Shown here: one piece after another, positions 36,808 to 46,095 of the stretch
Position numbering within the stretch: position 1 is the stretch's first letter
Layout of the letters: the number at the start of each line of letters is the position of its first letter
Source of the DNA: Azoarcus_F sp048158365
Lineage (GTDB): Bacteria > Pseudomonadota > Gammaproteobacteria > Burkholderiales > Rhodocyclaceae
Reading direction: 5' to 3' (one strand)
Assembly: GCA_048158365.1 (NCBI GenBank)
Contig: JBLLNL010000002.1
Length of the DNA: 64,000 nt
Translations under genes and position numbers: made by a program
The notes under the pieces: generated by a model
What the model saw: only the letters and a program-made list of their open reading frames with translations
Told to the model about the DNA's origin: nothing
Databases searched by the model: none

Positions 36808-39705
36808 TCAGGCTTCGTCGTAGGCGCTCATCGGCACGCAAGCACAGAACAGGTTGCGGTCGCCATACACGTCGTCGATGCGGTTCACGGTCGGCCAGAA
36901 CTTGTTGTGCGCGACCCAGGGCAGCGGAAATACCGCCTGCTCCCGGCTGTAAGGGCGTGTCCACTCTCCGACCAGGTCCGACTGGGTGTGGGGCGCATGC
37001 ACCAGCGGGTTGTCCTCGCGCGTCCAGCGCCCATGCTCGATCTCGCGGATTTCGTTGCGGATGGCGATCATCGCGGCGATGAATCGGTCGAGTTCGCCCA
37101 GGTCCTCGGATTCGGTCGGTTCCACCATGATGGTGCCGGCGACCGGGAATGACATGGTCGGCGCGTGAAAACCGTAATCCATCAGACGCTTGGCGATGTC
37201 GACTTCCGACACGCCGGTGGCCGCCTTGATCGGCCGGATGTCGAGAATGCACTCGTGCGCGACCCGGCCCCGGCTGCCGGTGTACAGCACCGGGTAGTGA
37301 TCGGCGAGCCGGTTGGCGATGTAGTTGGCATTGAGGATCGCGATCTCGGTGGCCTTCCTGAGTCCCTCGCCACCCATCATCGTGATGTACATCCACGAGA
37401 TGGGCAGGATGCTGGCCGAACCGAACGGGGCGGCCGACACTGCACCCTGGCCCTTGTTGGGCCGATCGTCATCACCTGTCGGTGACACCACGTGATCGGC
37501 CATGAAGGGGGCCAGGTGCGCGGCGAGGCCGATCGGGCCCATGCCCGGTCCGCCGCCGCCGTGCGGGATACAGAATGTCTTGTGCAGATTCATGTGCGAC
37601 ACGTCGGCGCCGATGGCGGCCGGCGAGGTCAGGCCGACCTGCGCGTTCAGGTTGGCGCCATCCATGTAGACCTGTCCGCCGTGCGCATGCACGGTCGCGC
37701 AGATCTCGCGCACCGCCTCTTCGAACACGCCATGGGTCGACGGATAGGTGATCATCAGCGCGGCGAGCTCGTTCGCGTACTGTGCGGCCTTGGCCTTGAG
37801 GTCGGCGACATCGATGTTGCCGCTGTCGTCGCACGCGACCACCACCACGCGCATGCCGCACATCTGTGCGGTCGCGGGGTTGGTGCCGTGCGCCGACTTG
37901 GGGATCAGGCAGACCTTGCGCTGCGACTCGCCGCGACTGGCGTGATAGCGCGCGATCGCGACCAGACCCGCGTACTCGCCCTGCGCACCCGAATTCGGCT
38001 GCATCGAGATCGCCGGGAAACCGGTGATCGCGCGCAATTGGTCCGCCAGTCCGTTGATCAGGGCCAGGTAACCTTGCGCCTGGTCGAGCGGCGCGAAGGG
38101 ATGCATCTGCCCGAATTCGGCCCAGGTGACCGGAATCATCTCGCTGGTCGCATTGAGCTTCATCGTGCAGGAGCCGAGCGAGATCATCGAGTGATCGAGC
38201 GCGAGGTCGCGGTTCTGCAACCTCTTAAGATAGCGCAGCATCTCGTGTTCGGTGTGGTGCGCGTTGAACACCGGATGGGTGAGGATCGCATCCTCGCGCA
38301 GGAAACCCGCGGGCAGATTTCCGCCGTGTGCATACACGACCGCGTCGAGCATCGCGAGATCGGCGTCGGCACCGAAAAGCCCCAGCAGTGCGCTCAGGTC
38401 GGCGCGGGTGGTGGTTTCGTCCAGCGACAGGCCCACGCGGGTCTCGTTGACCCGGCGCAGGTTGTAGCCGGCGTCGACCGCCGCGGACACGATCGCATCG
38501 GAACGTGCCCCGGTATCGATCTGAATCGTGTCGAAGAACTGTTCGGCGACGATATCGAAACCGGCGCGCTTGATGCCTTCGGCCAGCATCGCGGTGAAGC
38601 GATGGATGCGCGCTGCGATCGTGCGCAGGCCGTCAGGGCCGTGATACACGGCGTAGAAGCCGGCCATGTTGGCCAGGAGCACCTGCGATGTGCAGATATT
38701 GGAATTGGCCTTCTCGCGCCGGATGTGCTGTTCGCGGGTCTGCAGCGTCATGCGCAGCGCGGTCTTGCCGCGCACATCCCTCGAGACGCCGATGATGCGA
38801 CCCGGCATCGCGCGCACGTTCGCCTCGCGGGTCGCGAAGAAGGCCGCGTGCGGTCCGCCGAAGCCCATCGGCACGCCGAATCGCTGCGACGAGCCGAACG
38901 CGATGTCGGCACCCATGTCGCCGGGCGATTTCAGCAAGACCAGCGCCATCAGGTCGGAAGCGACTGCGGTGACCGCCCCTGCAGCCTTCAGCGCGGTGAT
39001 CACCGGTGCGAGGTCGAGCACTTCGCCGCGATCGTTCGGATACTGCAGCAGCGCGCCGAACACGTCGTGGCACGCCGCCTCGCAGGCCGGTCCGGATACC
39101 AGTTCGAAGCCGAAATAGCCGGCTCGCGTGCGCACTACGTCCAGCGTCTGCGGGAAGCAGGCCTCATCGACGAAGAACGCATTGGACTTCGACTTGCTGA
39201 CCCGGCGTGCCATCGCCATCGCCTCGGCCGCCGCGGTGGCCTCGTCCAGCAGCGATGCATTGGCGAGTTCCAGCCCGGTCAGATCGATCACCATCTGCTG
39301 GAAGTTCAGCAGCGCCTCCAGCCGGCCCTGAGCAATTTCGGCCTGGTAGGGCGTGTAGGCGGTGTACCAGCCCGGGTTCTCCATCACGTTGCGCAGGATC
39401 ACTGCGGGGGTGTGGGTGCCGTAATAACCCATGCCGATCAGCGACCGCTTGACGCGATTGCGCCCGGCAATCGACCGCAGGTCTGCCAATGCCTCATGTT
39501 CCGGCCGGGCCGCCGCCAGTGCGAGCGGCACGCTCAACCGGATGTCGGCGGGTACGGTCTGCGCGATGAGCTCATCGACCGAGCCTGCACCGATGGTCTC
39601 GAGCATGGCCGCGACCTCGGTCGCATTCGGTCCGATATGGCGACCGATGAAGGCGTCGCGTTGTTCAAGCGTGTTCAGGGGGGCGTTGAGCGGATGGGCT
39701 GACAT
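36808..39705 (-). CDS. gcvP: Glycine dehydrogenase (decarboxylating), P-protein
   Basis: 965 residues, one-chain P-protein (E. coli 957). PLP lysine is in SHMNLHKTFCIPHGGGGPGMGP. The N-terminal FIGRHIGPN and the glycine-rich block are typical. Decarboxylates glycine and passes the aminomethyl group to lipoyl-GcvH. ATG 39705 is 45 bp after gcvH. Third gene of gcvT-gcvH-gcvP, controlled by the upstream glycine riboswitch. Confidence 0.96.
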   Translation of the reverse strand: MSAHPLNAPLNTLEQRDAFIGRHIGPNATEVAAMLETIGAGSVDELIAQTVPADIRLSVPLALAAARPEHEALADLRSIAGRNRVKRSLIGMGYYGTHTPAVILRNVMENPGWYTAYTPYQAEIAQGRLEALLNFQQMVIDLTGLELANASLLDEATAAAEAMAMARRVSKSKSNAFFVDEACFPQTLDVVRTRAGYFGFELVSGPACEAACHDVFGALLQYPNDRGEVLDLAPVITALKAAGAVTAVASDLMALVLLKSPGDMGADIAFGSSQRFGVPMGFGGPHAAFFATREANVRAMPGRIIGVSRDVRGKTALRMTLQTREQHIRREKANSNICTSQVLLANMAGFYAVYHGPDGLRTIAARIHRFTAMLAEGIKRAGFDIVAEQFFDTIQIDTGARSDAIVSAAVDAGYNLRRVNETRVGLSLDETTTRADLSALLGLFGADADLAMLDAVVYAHGGNLPAGFLREDAILTHPVFNAHHTEHEMLRYLKRLQNRDLALDHSMISLGSCTMKLNATSEMIPVTWAEFGQMHPFAPLDQAQGYLALINGLADQLRAITGFPAISMQPNSGAQGEYAGLVAIARYHASRGESQRKVCLIPKSAHGTNPATAQMCGMRVVVVACDDSGNIDVADLKAKAAQYANELAALMITYPSTHGVFEEAVREICATVHAHGGQVYMDGANLNAQVGLTSPAAIGADVSHMNLHKTFCIPHGGGGPGMGPIGLAAHLAPFMADHVVSPTGDDDRPNKGQGAVSAAPFGSASILPISWMYITMMGGEGLRKATEIAILNANYIANRLADHYPVLYTGSRGRVAHECILDIRPIKAATGVSEVDIAKRLMDYGFHAPTMSFPVAGTIMVEPTESEDLGELDRFIAAMIAIRNEIREIEHGRWTREDNPLVHAPHTQSDLVGEWTRPYSREQAVFPLPWVAHNKFWPTVNRIDDVYGDRNLFCACVPMSAYDEA

Positions 39706-39749
39706 GGGGCGATCCGGGTTTGGCTTGGGTGGATGGGCGCGGCAGGCGC

Positions 39750-40133
39750 TCAGTTGTTGGCAATCTCGGCCTGATAAGCGGCTGCGTCGAGAAACGAGGG
39801 CAGGTCTGCCGCGTCCGCTCGGATGCGGAACAGCCAGTTGCCGTACGCGTCGGCATTGACCGATTCGGGTGCGTCGGCCGCGCCCTGATTGGATGCGACG
39901 ATCTCGCCGGCGACCGGCGCGTAGATGTCCGATGCGGCCTTTACGGACTCGACCACCGCGCAGGCTTCGCCGGCCTCGACGCTGCGGCCGGTATCCGGGA
40001 GCTCGAGGAACACGATGTCGCCCAGGGCTTCCTGCGCATGGTCGGTGATGCCGACGGTCAGCGTGCCGTCGTCTTCGACGCGGATCCATTCGTGCGATCG
40101 GGTGTAATGCAGTGCGGCCGGGATGTTGCTCAT
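39750..40133 (-). CDS. gcvH: Glycine cleavage H protein
   Basis: 127 residues. Lipoyl-attachment Lys is in VVESVKAASDIYAPV; also HEWIRVEDDGTLTVGITDHAQEALGDIVFLELPD. Carries the aminomethyl intermediate between P and T proteins. Confidence 0.97.
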   Translation of the reverse strand: MSNIPAALHYTRSHEWIRVEDDGTLTVGITDHAQEALGDIVFLELPDTGRSVEAGEACAVVESVKAASDIYAPVAGEIVASNQGAADAPESVNADAYGNWLFRIRADAADLPSFLDAAAYQAEIANN

Positions 40134-40222
40134 TGTCGATCTCCTAAAGGGGCGGCAGCGATACTGTCGCGGGCTGAGGTTGAAGCGTGTGGTGAATGTC
40201 CGTAGGTCAGGCGGCGCGAAGC

Positions 40223-41320
40223 TCAGTCGATCAGCGACCGTCCGTTGCGCACGAAGGGCAGCTTGATCGTGCGCGCCGCCAGGCGCCGGCCGCGTACGTC
40301 CACTTCGACCTTGGTGCCCGCCTGCACGCTCATCGGCACGCGCGCGAACGCGATCGATTTCTGCAACGTGGGCGAGAAGCTGCCGCTGGTGGTTTCGCCG
40401 TCGCCGTTCGGGGTGAAGACGGTCATGTGGGCGCGCAGCACGCCCTTGTCCTCGAGAATCAGACCGATCAGGCTCTTGCTACGCGGATGGGCGGTCAATG
40501 CGTCGCGCCCGATGAAGTCGCGTTCGTCGTCGCGCAGGTCGACGGTCCAGCCCAGGCCGGCATCGAGCGGCGACACGTTCTCGTCCATGTCCTGACCGTA
40601 CAGGTTCATGCCGGCCTCGAGCCGCAACGTGTCACGCGCGCCCAGTCCGCAAGGCCTCACGCCGGCGCCGACCAGCGCATTCCACATATCTGCGGCGCGG
40701 CTCGCTGGCACGGTGATCTCCAGACCGTCCTCGCCGGTATAGCCGGTGCGCGCGATCATCAGGTCGCCCAGGCGGGCGGCGCTGAACGGCGCGGGCAGTC
40801 CACGCGCCGTGTTGATCTCGAGGATGACCCGCGCGGCGCGCTCGATGGCCTTCGGTCCCTGTATCGCGATCATCGCCAGATCACGACGGCTCTCCAGCGT
40901 CACGTTCGCGCCCAGCGACGCGATCTGTCTGCGCATCCACGCGACGTCCTTGTCGGCGGTGCCGGCATTGACGACGATCCGGTACTCGCCGTCGGAGATG
41001 CGGTAGACGATAAGGTCGTCGATGACGCCGCCGTTTTCGTTGAGCATGCACGAGTACAGCGCCTTGCCGGGCGACTGCAGGCGCGCGACATCATTGGCAA
41101 GCAATCGACGCAGGTAGTCCCTGGCATCCGCGCCCGACAGGTCGAGCGCGAGCATGTGAGAGACGTCGAACATGCCTGCGTCCGTCCGCACCGCATGATG
41201 TTCCTCGATCTGCGACCCGTAGTTGACCGGCATGTCCCATCCGGCGAAATCGACCATGCGGGCGCCAGCGGCGACATGACAGTCGTGGAGAGGGGTGTGC
41301 TTGGATGGCGGGGTGTTCAT
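40223..41320 (-). CDS. gcvT: Aminomethyltransferase (T protein)
   Basis: 365 residues from ATG 41320 with GGAGAG upstream. Folate-binding pattern MVDFAGWDMPVNYGSQIEEHHAVRTDAGMFDVSHM, central IQGPKA, and RTGYTGEDGLEI. Transfers the methylene to tetrahydrofolate and frees ammonia. First gene of the operon; its mRNA leader contains the tandem glycine riboswitch. Confidence 0.96.
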   Translation of the reverse strand: MNTPPSKHTPLHDCHVAAGARMVDFAGWDMPVNYGSQIEEHHAVRTDAGMFDVSHMLALDLSGADARDYLRRLLANDVARLQSPGKALYSCMLNENGGVIDDLIVYRISDGEYRIVVNAGTADKDVAWMRRQIASLGANVTLESRRDLAMIAIQGPKAIERAARVILEINTARGLPAPFSAARLGDLMIARTGYTGEDGLEITVPASRAADMWNALVGAGVRPCGLGARDTLRLEAGMNLYGQDMDENVSPLDAGLGWTVDLRDDERDFIGRDALTAHPRSKSLIGLILEDKGVLRAHMTVFTPNGDGETTSGSFSPTLQKSIAFARVPMSVQAGTKVEVDVRGRRLAARTIKLPFVRNGRSLID

Positions 41321-41379
41321 GGACGCTCTCCGGCGAAAAGGTGATGGCTGTGGACCCTCCCTGCCGGCATCGACAGGTC

Positions 41380-41590
41380 GTATCCCCATCTGTCCCTTGT
41401 ACCTGAGAGATTCCGGCGACGCCAGTGGCGATCGGACCCGGGTGCCCCTTCGGTGGATGCCCGGCCCAAGCGGGGCCGGCATCTCTCTCCAGAATCTTGT
41501 TCCGGGCGCGGTCCGTTTGCCTGAGCGGTTCCGGGGAGGTTGCGCCTTCGGCGACTCGCTGGGAGTGCTCTCCCGCGCCTGGAGCGCACG
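41380..41590 (-). promoter_or_regulatory. Tandem glycine riboswitch upstream of gcvT
   Basis: Read on the minus strand, aptamer I spans about 41580-41505: GGGAGAGCAC, GCCGAAGGCGCAA, CCGCTCAGGCAAACGGACC, closed by GGCGCG/CGCGCC. Aptamer II spans about 41492-41383: TGGAGAGAG, a GCCGGCC stem, CACCGAAGGGGCA, AATCTCTCAGGTACAAGGGA, CAGATGGGG. These are the conserved cores of the glycine riboswitch, and two in tandem bind glycine cooperatively. The short linker (AACAAGATTC) is typical. The following 60 nt hold the gcvT ribosome site and no clear terminator, so control may be at translation. The gap 41321-41659 otherwise only holds the hydrolase promoter. Confidence 0.95.
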
Positions 41591-41643
41591 ATAACATCGG
41601 CCGTCCACGGAGGCAATCGTCGATGCGGTGTGTCGTGTGCGTT

Positions 41644-41652
41644 TGCTATGAT
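41644..41652 (+). promoter_or_regulatory. Extended -10 promoter; hydrolase mRNA probably leaderless
   Basis: TGCTATGAT is an extended -10 with one mismatch. Transcription from ~41659 would begin at the hydrolase ATG (41660). The upstream in-frame ATG 41648 lies inside the -10 and would not be transcribed. Prediction only. Confidence 0.5.
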
Positions 41653-41659
41653 CGCTTCC

Positions 41660-42526
41660 ATGAAAGCATCCAGGAGTGTCTTCAAGCTCATGCGCGGCCT
41701 GCGTCATCATGTGCGCGAGTGGGGCTCGCCGGGTTCGCCACGACTGTTCTTGCTGCATGGCTGGGGTGACATGTCGATCAGTTTTCAGTTCGTGGTCGAT
41801 GCGCTGCAGCGCGACTGGCACGTGATCGCGCCGGACTGGCGCGGTTTCGGTCTGTCCGAACGCAGGGGCGATGCGTACTGGTTTCCCGATTACGTCGGTG
41901 ATCTGGATGCGCTGTTGAACGAATACTCGCCGCACGAACCCGCAACTCTGATAGGGCACAGCATGGGTGGAAACGTCGCCTGCCTTTACGCGGGCACCCG
42001 GCCGGCGCGTGTATCAAAGGTGGTGGGCATGGATGCTTTCGGGCTGCCCGATCGATCCAGCGAGCAGGCGCCGGGCCGTCTGGAGAAATGGCTGGGGCAG
42101 CTCTGTGCGCCACATGGGTTTCGATCCTACCCGGACGAGGAGGCGTTCGCGCGCAGGATGATGCGGGACAACCCGCGACTCGATGCAGCGCGCGCGCGCT
42201 TCCTCGCGGCGCACATGACCGAAGCCGATGGCGAGGGTGGGCTGCGGGTGGCAATCGATGCGGCGCACCGCAACGTCAATCCGGTTCTGTATCGGCGGGC
42301 CGAGGCCGAAAGTTGCTGGCGTCGGGTCAGCGCGCCGGTGTTGTGGCTGGTGCAGGCCGATCCTGCCTGGCGCCGGTCCACGGGCATCGGCGATGACGTT
42401 TATCGGGCAGGCGCGGCCTGTTTCCGGCGTTTCAGTGAAGTGACAGTCCCGGATAGCGGTCATAATATGCATCACGATCAACCGGCGTTCGTCGCGGCCG
42501 AGATCGAGAATTTTGCAAGCCACTGA
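41660..42526 (+). CDS. Alpha/beta hydrolase
   Basis: 288 residues. Nucleophile elbow GHSMGGNVA, oxyanion HGW (LLHGWGDMSIS) and C-terminal catalytic His in VPDSGHNMHHDQP; the acid is probably Asp in the LVQADPAW stretch. An epoxide-hydrolase/haloalkane-dehalogenase-like or esterase fold. The start is ATG 41660, favoured by the promoter position; ATG 41648 is in frame. Substrate unknown. Confidence 0.88.
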   Translation: MKASRSVFKLMRGLRHHVREWGSPGSPRLFLLHGWGDMSISFQFVVDALQRDWHVIAPDWRGFGLSERRGDAYWFPDYVGDLDALLNEYSPHEPATLIGHSMGGNVACLYAGTRPARVSKVVGMDAFGLPDRSSEQAPGRLEKWLGQLCAPHGFRSYPDEEAFARRMMRDNPRLDAARARFLAAHMTEADGEGGLRVAIDAAHRNVNPVLYRRAEAESCWRRVSAPVLWLVQADPAWRRSTGIGDDVYRAGAACFRRFSEVTVPDSGHNMHHDQPAFVAAEIENFASH

Positions 42527-42568
42527 TGTTCGGCACGCAGACCGCCCGCATCCGTCGTACCGAATCAA

Positions 42569-43399
42569 ATGAACGCAGACCTGCATTGTCACTCTACCGT
42601 GTCCGACGGCTGGCTTTCGCCGGGCGAAGTGGTCGCGCGCGCCGCGGCCAACGGCGTGACCTTGCTCGCGCTGACCGATCATGACGAACTGGGGGGCGTG
42701 GACGAGGCCATCGCTGCTGCCAAGAGGCTGCGACTGAGGTTCGTGGCGGGCGTCGAGATCTCGGTGTCCTGCTTCGGCGAGACGATCCATGTGGTCGGAC
42801 TGGGCGTCGATCACCACGACAGCGAACTGGTCGAAGGACTGGCCGGCATCCGGCGAGGCCGCGCCGCGCGCGCACGACGTATCGGTGAGGCCCTCGCTGC
42901 GGTTGGTATCCGCGACGCGCTGGAGGGGGCGCGCGGCTTTGCCGGCAATCCGGATCTGGTCGGTCGCGCGCACTTCGCCCGTCATCTGGTGCACATCGGT
43001 CTGATGCCGGATGTGAACACGGTTTTTCGCTACTATCTCGCCAAGGGCAAACCCGGGTACATCGAGCACGAATGGGCATCCATGGATGACGCACTGCGCT
43101 GGATTCGCGGGGCAGGCGGGATTGCGGTGCTCGCCCATCCGGCGCGTTATCGCCTGTCCGAGCAACAAATGGGTACGATGCTCGACCGCTTCGTCGCCGG
43201 TGGCGGGGAGGGGATCGAAGTCGTCTCGGGCGCCCATACGCATGACGAGATGCTGAAGTTCGCGTCGGTCGCGCGCAGGCGGGGGTTGCTCGCGTCCCGA
43301 GCGTCGGATTTCCATGGCGCGGACGAGAGCCCGGTCGATCTCGGACGATGCTCGCCGCTTCCGCCGGACCTGGTGCCGGTGTGGACGCGCCTGTGTTGA
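42569..43399 (+). CDS. rnm: PHP-domain phosphoesterase / RNase AM
   Basis: 276 residues. PHP metal motifs are complete: DLHCHSTVSDG, ALTDHDELGG, GVEIS, GLMPD.., AVLAHPARY and SDFHG. This matches YciV of E. coli, a trinuclear-metal enzyme that hydrolyses 3',5'-pAp to AMP and acts as a 5'-3' exonuclease (RNase AM) on 5S, 16S and 23S rRNA ends. It starts a plus-strand run with YciO and the M50 protease; in E. coli it is next to yciO-like genes as well. Confidence 0.88.
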   Translation: MNADLHCHSTVSDGWLSPGEVVARAAANGVTLLALTDHDELGGVDEAIAAAKRLRLRFVAGVEISVSCFGETIHVVGLGVDHHDSELVEGLAGIRRGRAARARRIGEALAAVGIRDALEGARGFAGNPDLVGRAHFARHLVHIGLMPDVNTVFRYYLAKGKPGYIEHEWASMDDALRWIRGAGGIAVLAHPARYRLSEQQMGTMLDRFVAGGGEGIEVVSGAHTHDEMLKFASVARRRGLLASRASDFHGADESPVDLGRCSPLPPDLVPVWTRLC

Positions 43400-43447
43400 A
43401 TCGACGCCCACGTCCTTCCTACTGACCAAGATTACGGCAAGAGAGCA

Positions 43448-44074
43448 ATGTCACAGTTTTTCTCGCTGCACCCCGAGCAACCACAGCCACGTCTGATTCG
43501 CCAGGCCGCACAGATCATGCGATCGGGCGGGCTGGTGGTCTTTCCGACCGACTCGGCCTACGCGCTCGGCGGCCATATGGGCGATGCCGCACTGCTGCAA
43601 CGCATCCGGCGCATTCGCGACGTCGATGACCGGCACCATTTCACGCTGATGTGTCGCGACCTGTCCGAGATCGGCACCTATGCCCGGGTCGATAACAGCC
43701 AGTACCGTCTGCTCAAGGCGACCACGCCGGGGACCTACACCTTCATCCTTGAAGGTACCAAGGAACTGCCGCGTCGGGTCATGCACCCCAAGCGCAAGAC
43801 CATCGGCCTGCGCGTGCCGGACCACCCGGTCGTGTCGGCGCTGCTGGCCGAACTGGGGGAGCCCATCCTGACCTCCACGCTGTTGTTGCCCGGCGATGAC
43901 CTTCCGCTGACCGACCCGGACGAAATTGGGGAGCGCATCGGAAAACAGATCGATCTGATCATCGAGGCCGGATTCTGCGGTCCCGAGGCCACGACCGTGA
44001 TCGATTTGACTTCGGGCACGCCGGTGCTGGTCAGGGCTGGGCGGGGCGATCTCAAGGTCTTCGGCCTGGATTGA
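43448..44074 (+). CDS. yciO: Sua5/YciO/YrdC-family protein YciO
   Basis: 208 residues with the YrdC fold: ALGGHMGDAALLQRIRRIRDVDDRHHFTLMCRDLSEI, PGTYTFILEGTKELPRRVMHPKRKTIGLRVPDHPVV and TVIDLTSGTPVLVRAGRGDLKVFG. The KR-RT-IGLRVPDHP pattern is the YciO subgroup. Unlike TsaC, YciO has weak threonylcarbamoyl-AMP synthase activity. It lies 48 bp after rnm, as in E. coli. Confidence 0.92.
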   Translation: MSQFFSLHPEQPQPRLIRQAAQIMRSGGLVVFPTDSAYALGGHMGDAALLQRIRRIRDVDDRHHFTLMCRDLSEIGTYARVDNSQYRLLKATTPGTYTFILEGTKELPRRVMHPKRKTIGLRVPDHPVVSALLAELGEPILTSTLLLPGDDLPLTDPDEIGERIGKQIDLIIEAGFCGPEATTVIDLTSGTPVLVRAGRGDLKVFGLD

Positions 44075-44129
44075 GCGTCGGGACATTGCACAATATTGTC
44101 GGTCTGGGAAGGAACGAGTCGCCCGCCTC

Positions 44130-44138
44130 TGCTAGAAT
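44130..44138 (+). promoter_or_regulatory. Extended -10 before the M50 protease gene
   Basis: TGCTAGAAT at 44130-44138, 33 bp upstream of the ATG, fits an extended -10. The gap 44075-44171 also contains GC hairpins (CACGCGG/CCGCGTC). Predicted promoter for a protease-trpS-scpAB-rluB transcript. Confidence 0.45.
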
Positions 44139-44171
44139 CGCGCGTTTCACGCGGTCTTCCGCGTCAGGCAA

Positions 44172-44831
44172 ATGGAAACACTGATCCCGACGATTGCCAT
44201 CTGGGCACTACCGGTCCTGCTCGCGATTACGCTGCACGAGGCTGCTCACGGCTACGTCGCGCGCCACTTTGGGGATCCAACTGCCGATCTGGCCGGCCGG
44301 ATCACACTGAATCCGTTCAAGCACATCGACCCGGTCGGTACGATTCTGGTGCCCATCGGGATACTTGCGGCGAGCACGATGATGGGCGGCGGTGGGATCC
44401 TGTTTGGCTGGGCCAAGCCGGTTCCGGTCAATTTCGGACGTCTGCGCAATCCCAAGGGGGACATGCTGTGGGTGGCCGCGGCTGGCCCGTTCATGAATCT
44501 GGTGATGGCGATCGGCTGGGCCTTGCTACTCAAATTCGCGGTCGCGACCCCCGGCGCTAGTTATTCCGATGCCTTGTCTCACATGGCGATCGCGGGCATT
44601 ACGATCAATGCTGTGCTGATGTTCCTCAACCTGCTGCCGATTCCGCCGCTCGACGGTGGACGGATCGCAGTGAGTCTGCTGCCGGGACGGTTGGCCTGGC
44701 AATTCGCACGTATTGAGCCCTACGGCTTCCCCATTCTCCTGATTCTGCTATTTACCGGCGTACTGGGATCAATCCTCTGGCCGCTGATCAGTGGTTTTCG
44801 CGCCGTCCTGACAACCCTTTTCGTGATCTAG
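44172..44831 (+). CDS. Site-2-protease-like (M50) membrane metallopeptidase
   Basis: 219 residues with about six membrane helices. Zinc motif HEAAH in ITLHEAAHGYVARHFGDPTADLAGRITLNPFKHIDPVGT and the second motif NLLPIPPLDGGR. This short form (no PDZ) is often beside trpS-scpA in Gammaproteobacteria. Cleaves transmembrane substrates; the target is unknown. Its stop is TAG, so amber is a normal terminator in this genome. Confidence 0.9.
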   Translation: METLIPTIAIWALPVLLAITLHEAAHGYVARHFGDPTADLAGRITLNPFKHIDPVGTILVPIGILAASTMMGGGGILFGWAKPVPVNFGRLRNPKGDMLWVAAAGPFMNLVMAIGWALLLKFAVATPGASYSDALSHMAIAGITINAVLMFLNLLPIPPLDGGRIAVSLLPGRLAWQFARIEPYGFPILLILLFTGVLGSILWPLISGFRAVLTTLFVI

Positions 44832-44841
44832 ATTCAAGACT

Positions 44842-46044
44842 ATGTACGCAGAACGCGTTCTCTCCGGCATGCGCCCGACCGGGCGTCTCCATCTCGGCCA
44901 CTATCACGGCGTGCTCAAGAACTGGGTCAAACTGCAGGAGGAATACCCCTGCCTGTTCTTTGTCGCAGACTGGCATGCGCTGACGACCAATTACGATGCA
45001 CCCCAGATCATCGAGGAGAGTGTGTGGGACATGCTGATCGACTGGCTGGCCGCCGGCGTCGACCCCAGTCAGGCCACGCTGTTCATTCAATCGCGTGTTC
45101 CGGAACATGCCGAACTGCATCTGCTGTTGTCGATGATGTGTCCGCTGGGCTGGCTCGAGCGGGTGCCGACCTACAAGGACCAGCAGGAGAAACTGTCGAG
45201 CAAGGACTTATCCACTTACGGCTTCCTGGGCTATCCGCTGCTGCAGTCGGCCGACATCCTGATCTACCGTGCCGACAAGGTGCCGGTGGGCGAGGATCAG
45301 GTGCCGCACGTGGAGATCACCCGCGAGGTTGCGCGTCGCTTCAATCACCTCTATGGCCGCGAACCGGGTTTCGAGGACAAGGCCAAGGAGGCGGTCAAGA
45401 AGCTCGGCTCGAAGCGGGCGCGGCTTTACTACCACTTGCGCACGCGCTTCCAGCAGGAGGGTGAGGATCAGGCGCTGGAGCAGGCGCATGCGCTGCTAGA
45501 GGAGGCCCAGAATCTGAGCATGGGTGATCGGGAACGGCTGTACGGCTATCTCGAGGGCAGCAGCAAGATGATCCTGGTCGAACCGGATGCGCTGCTCACC
45601 GAGGCGGCACGTATGCCGGGTCTGGACGGTCAGAAGATGTCGAAGAGCTACGGGAACACGATCTTCCTGCGCGAGGAGCCCGATTCGGTCACGAAGAAGA
45701 TCAGGACCATGCAGACCGATCCGGCGCGCGTGCGCAGAACCGATCCCGGTGATCCTGGCAAGTGTCCGGTATGGCAGTTTCACGAGATCTACTCGGACGA
45801 CGGCACCCGCGACTGGGTTCAGCAGGGTTGTCGGAGTGCCGCGATCGGCTGCCTGGATTGCAAGCAACCGGTCATCGACGCGGTGCTGACGGAGCAGGCG
45901 GCGATGCGCGAGCGTGCGCAACCCTATGTCGACGATCCGTCGCTGGTGCGCAACATCATCGCGGACGGATGTGAGCGGGCGCGAAAACTGGCGCAGGAGA
46001 CCATGCGTGATGTGCGTGAATCCATGGGGCTGTCGTACTCCTGA
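44842..46044 (+). CDS. trpS: Tryptophan-tRNA ligase
   Basis: 400 residues, longer than E. coli TrpS (334). HIGH-like motif GRLHLGHYHG and KMSKS motif LDGQKMSKS are present. Extra sequence lies between the active-site half and KMSKS (GREPGFEDKAKEAVKKLGSKRARLYYHLRTRFQQEGEDQ...) and near the end (SAAIGCLDCKQPVIDAVL with Cys pairs), as in the longer bacterial TrpS type. It is 10 bp after the protease. Confidence 0.95.
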   Translation: MYAERVLSGMRPTGRLHLGHYHGVLKNWVKLQEEYPCLFFVADWHALTTNYDAPQIIEESVWDMLIDWLAAGVDPSQATLFIQSRVPEHAELHLLLSMMCPLGWLERVPTYKDQQEKLSSKDLSTYGFLGYPLLQSADILIYRADKVPVGEDQVPHVEITREVARRFNHLYGREPGFEDKAKEAVKKLGSKRARLYYHLRTRFQQEGEDQALEQAHALLEEAQNLSMGDRERLYGYLEGSSKMILVEPDALLTEAARMPGLDGQKMSKSYGNTIFLREEPDSVTKKIRTMQTDPARVRRTDPGDPGKCPVWQFHEIYSDDGTRDWVQQGCRSAAIGCLDCKQPVIDAVLTEQAAMRERAQPYVDDPSLVRNIIADGCERARKLAQETMRDVRESMGLSYS

Positions 46045-46095
46045 TGGACGGCGGCTCATGCTGGTCGAGCCTCGTCTGCCCGTGCTGAGTTCGCC

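Noticed and set aside
37492..39702. 736-residue plus-strand ORF
   Set aside because: Antisense shadow of gcvP, which is unambiguous on the minus strand.
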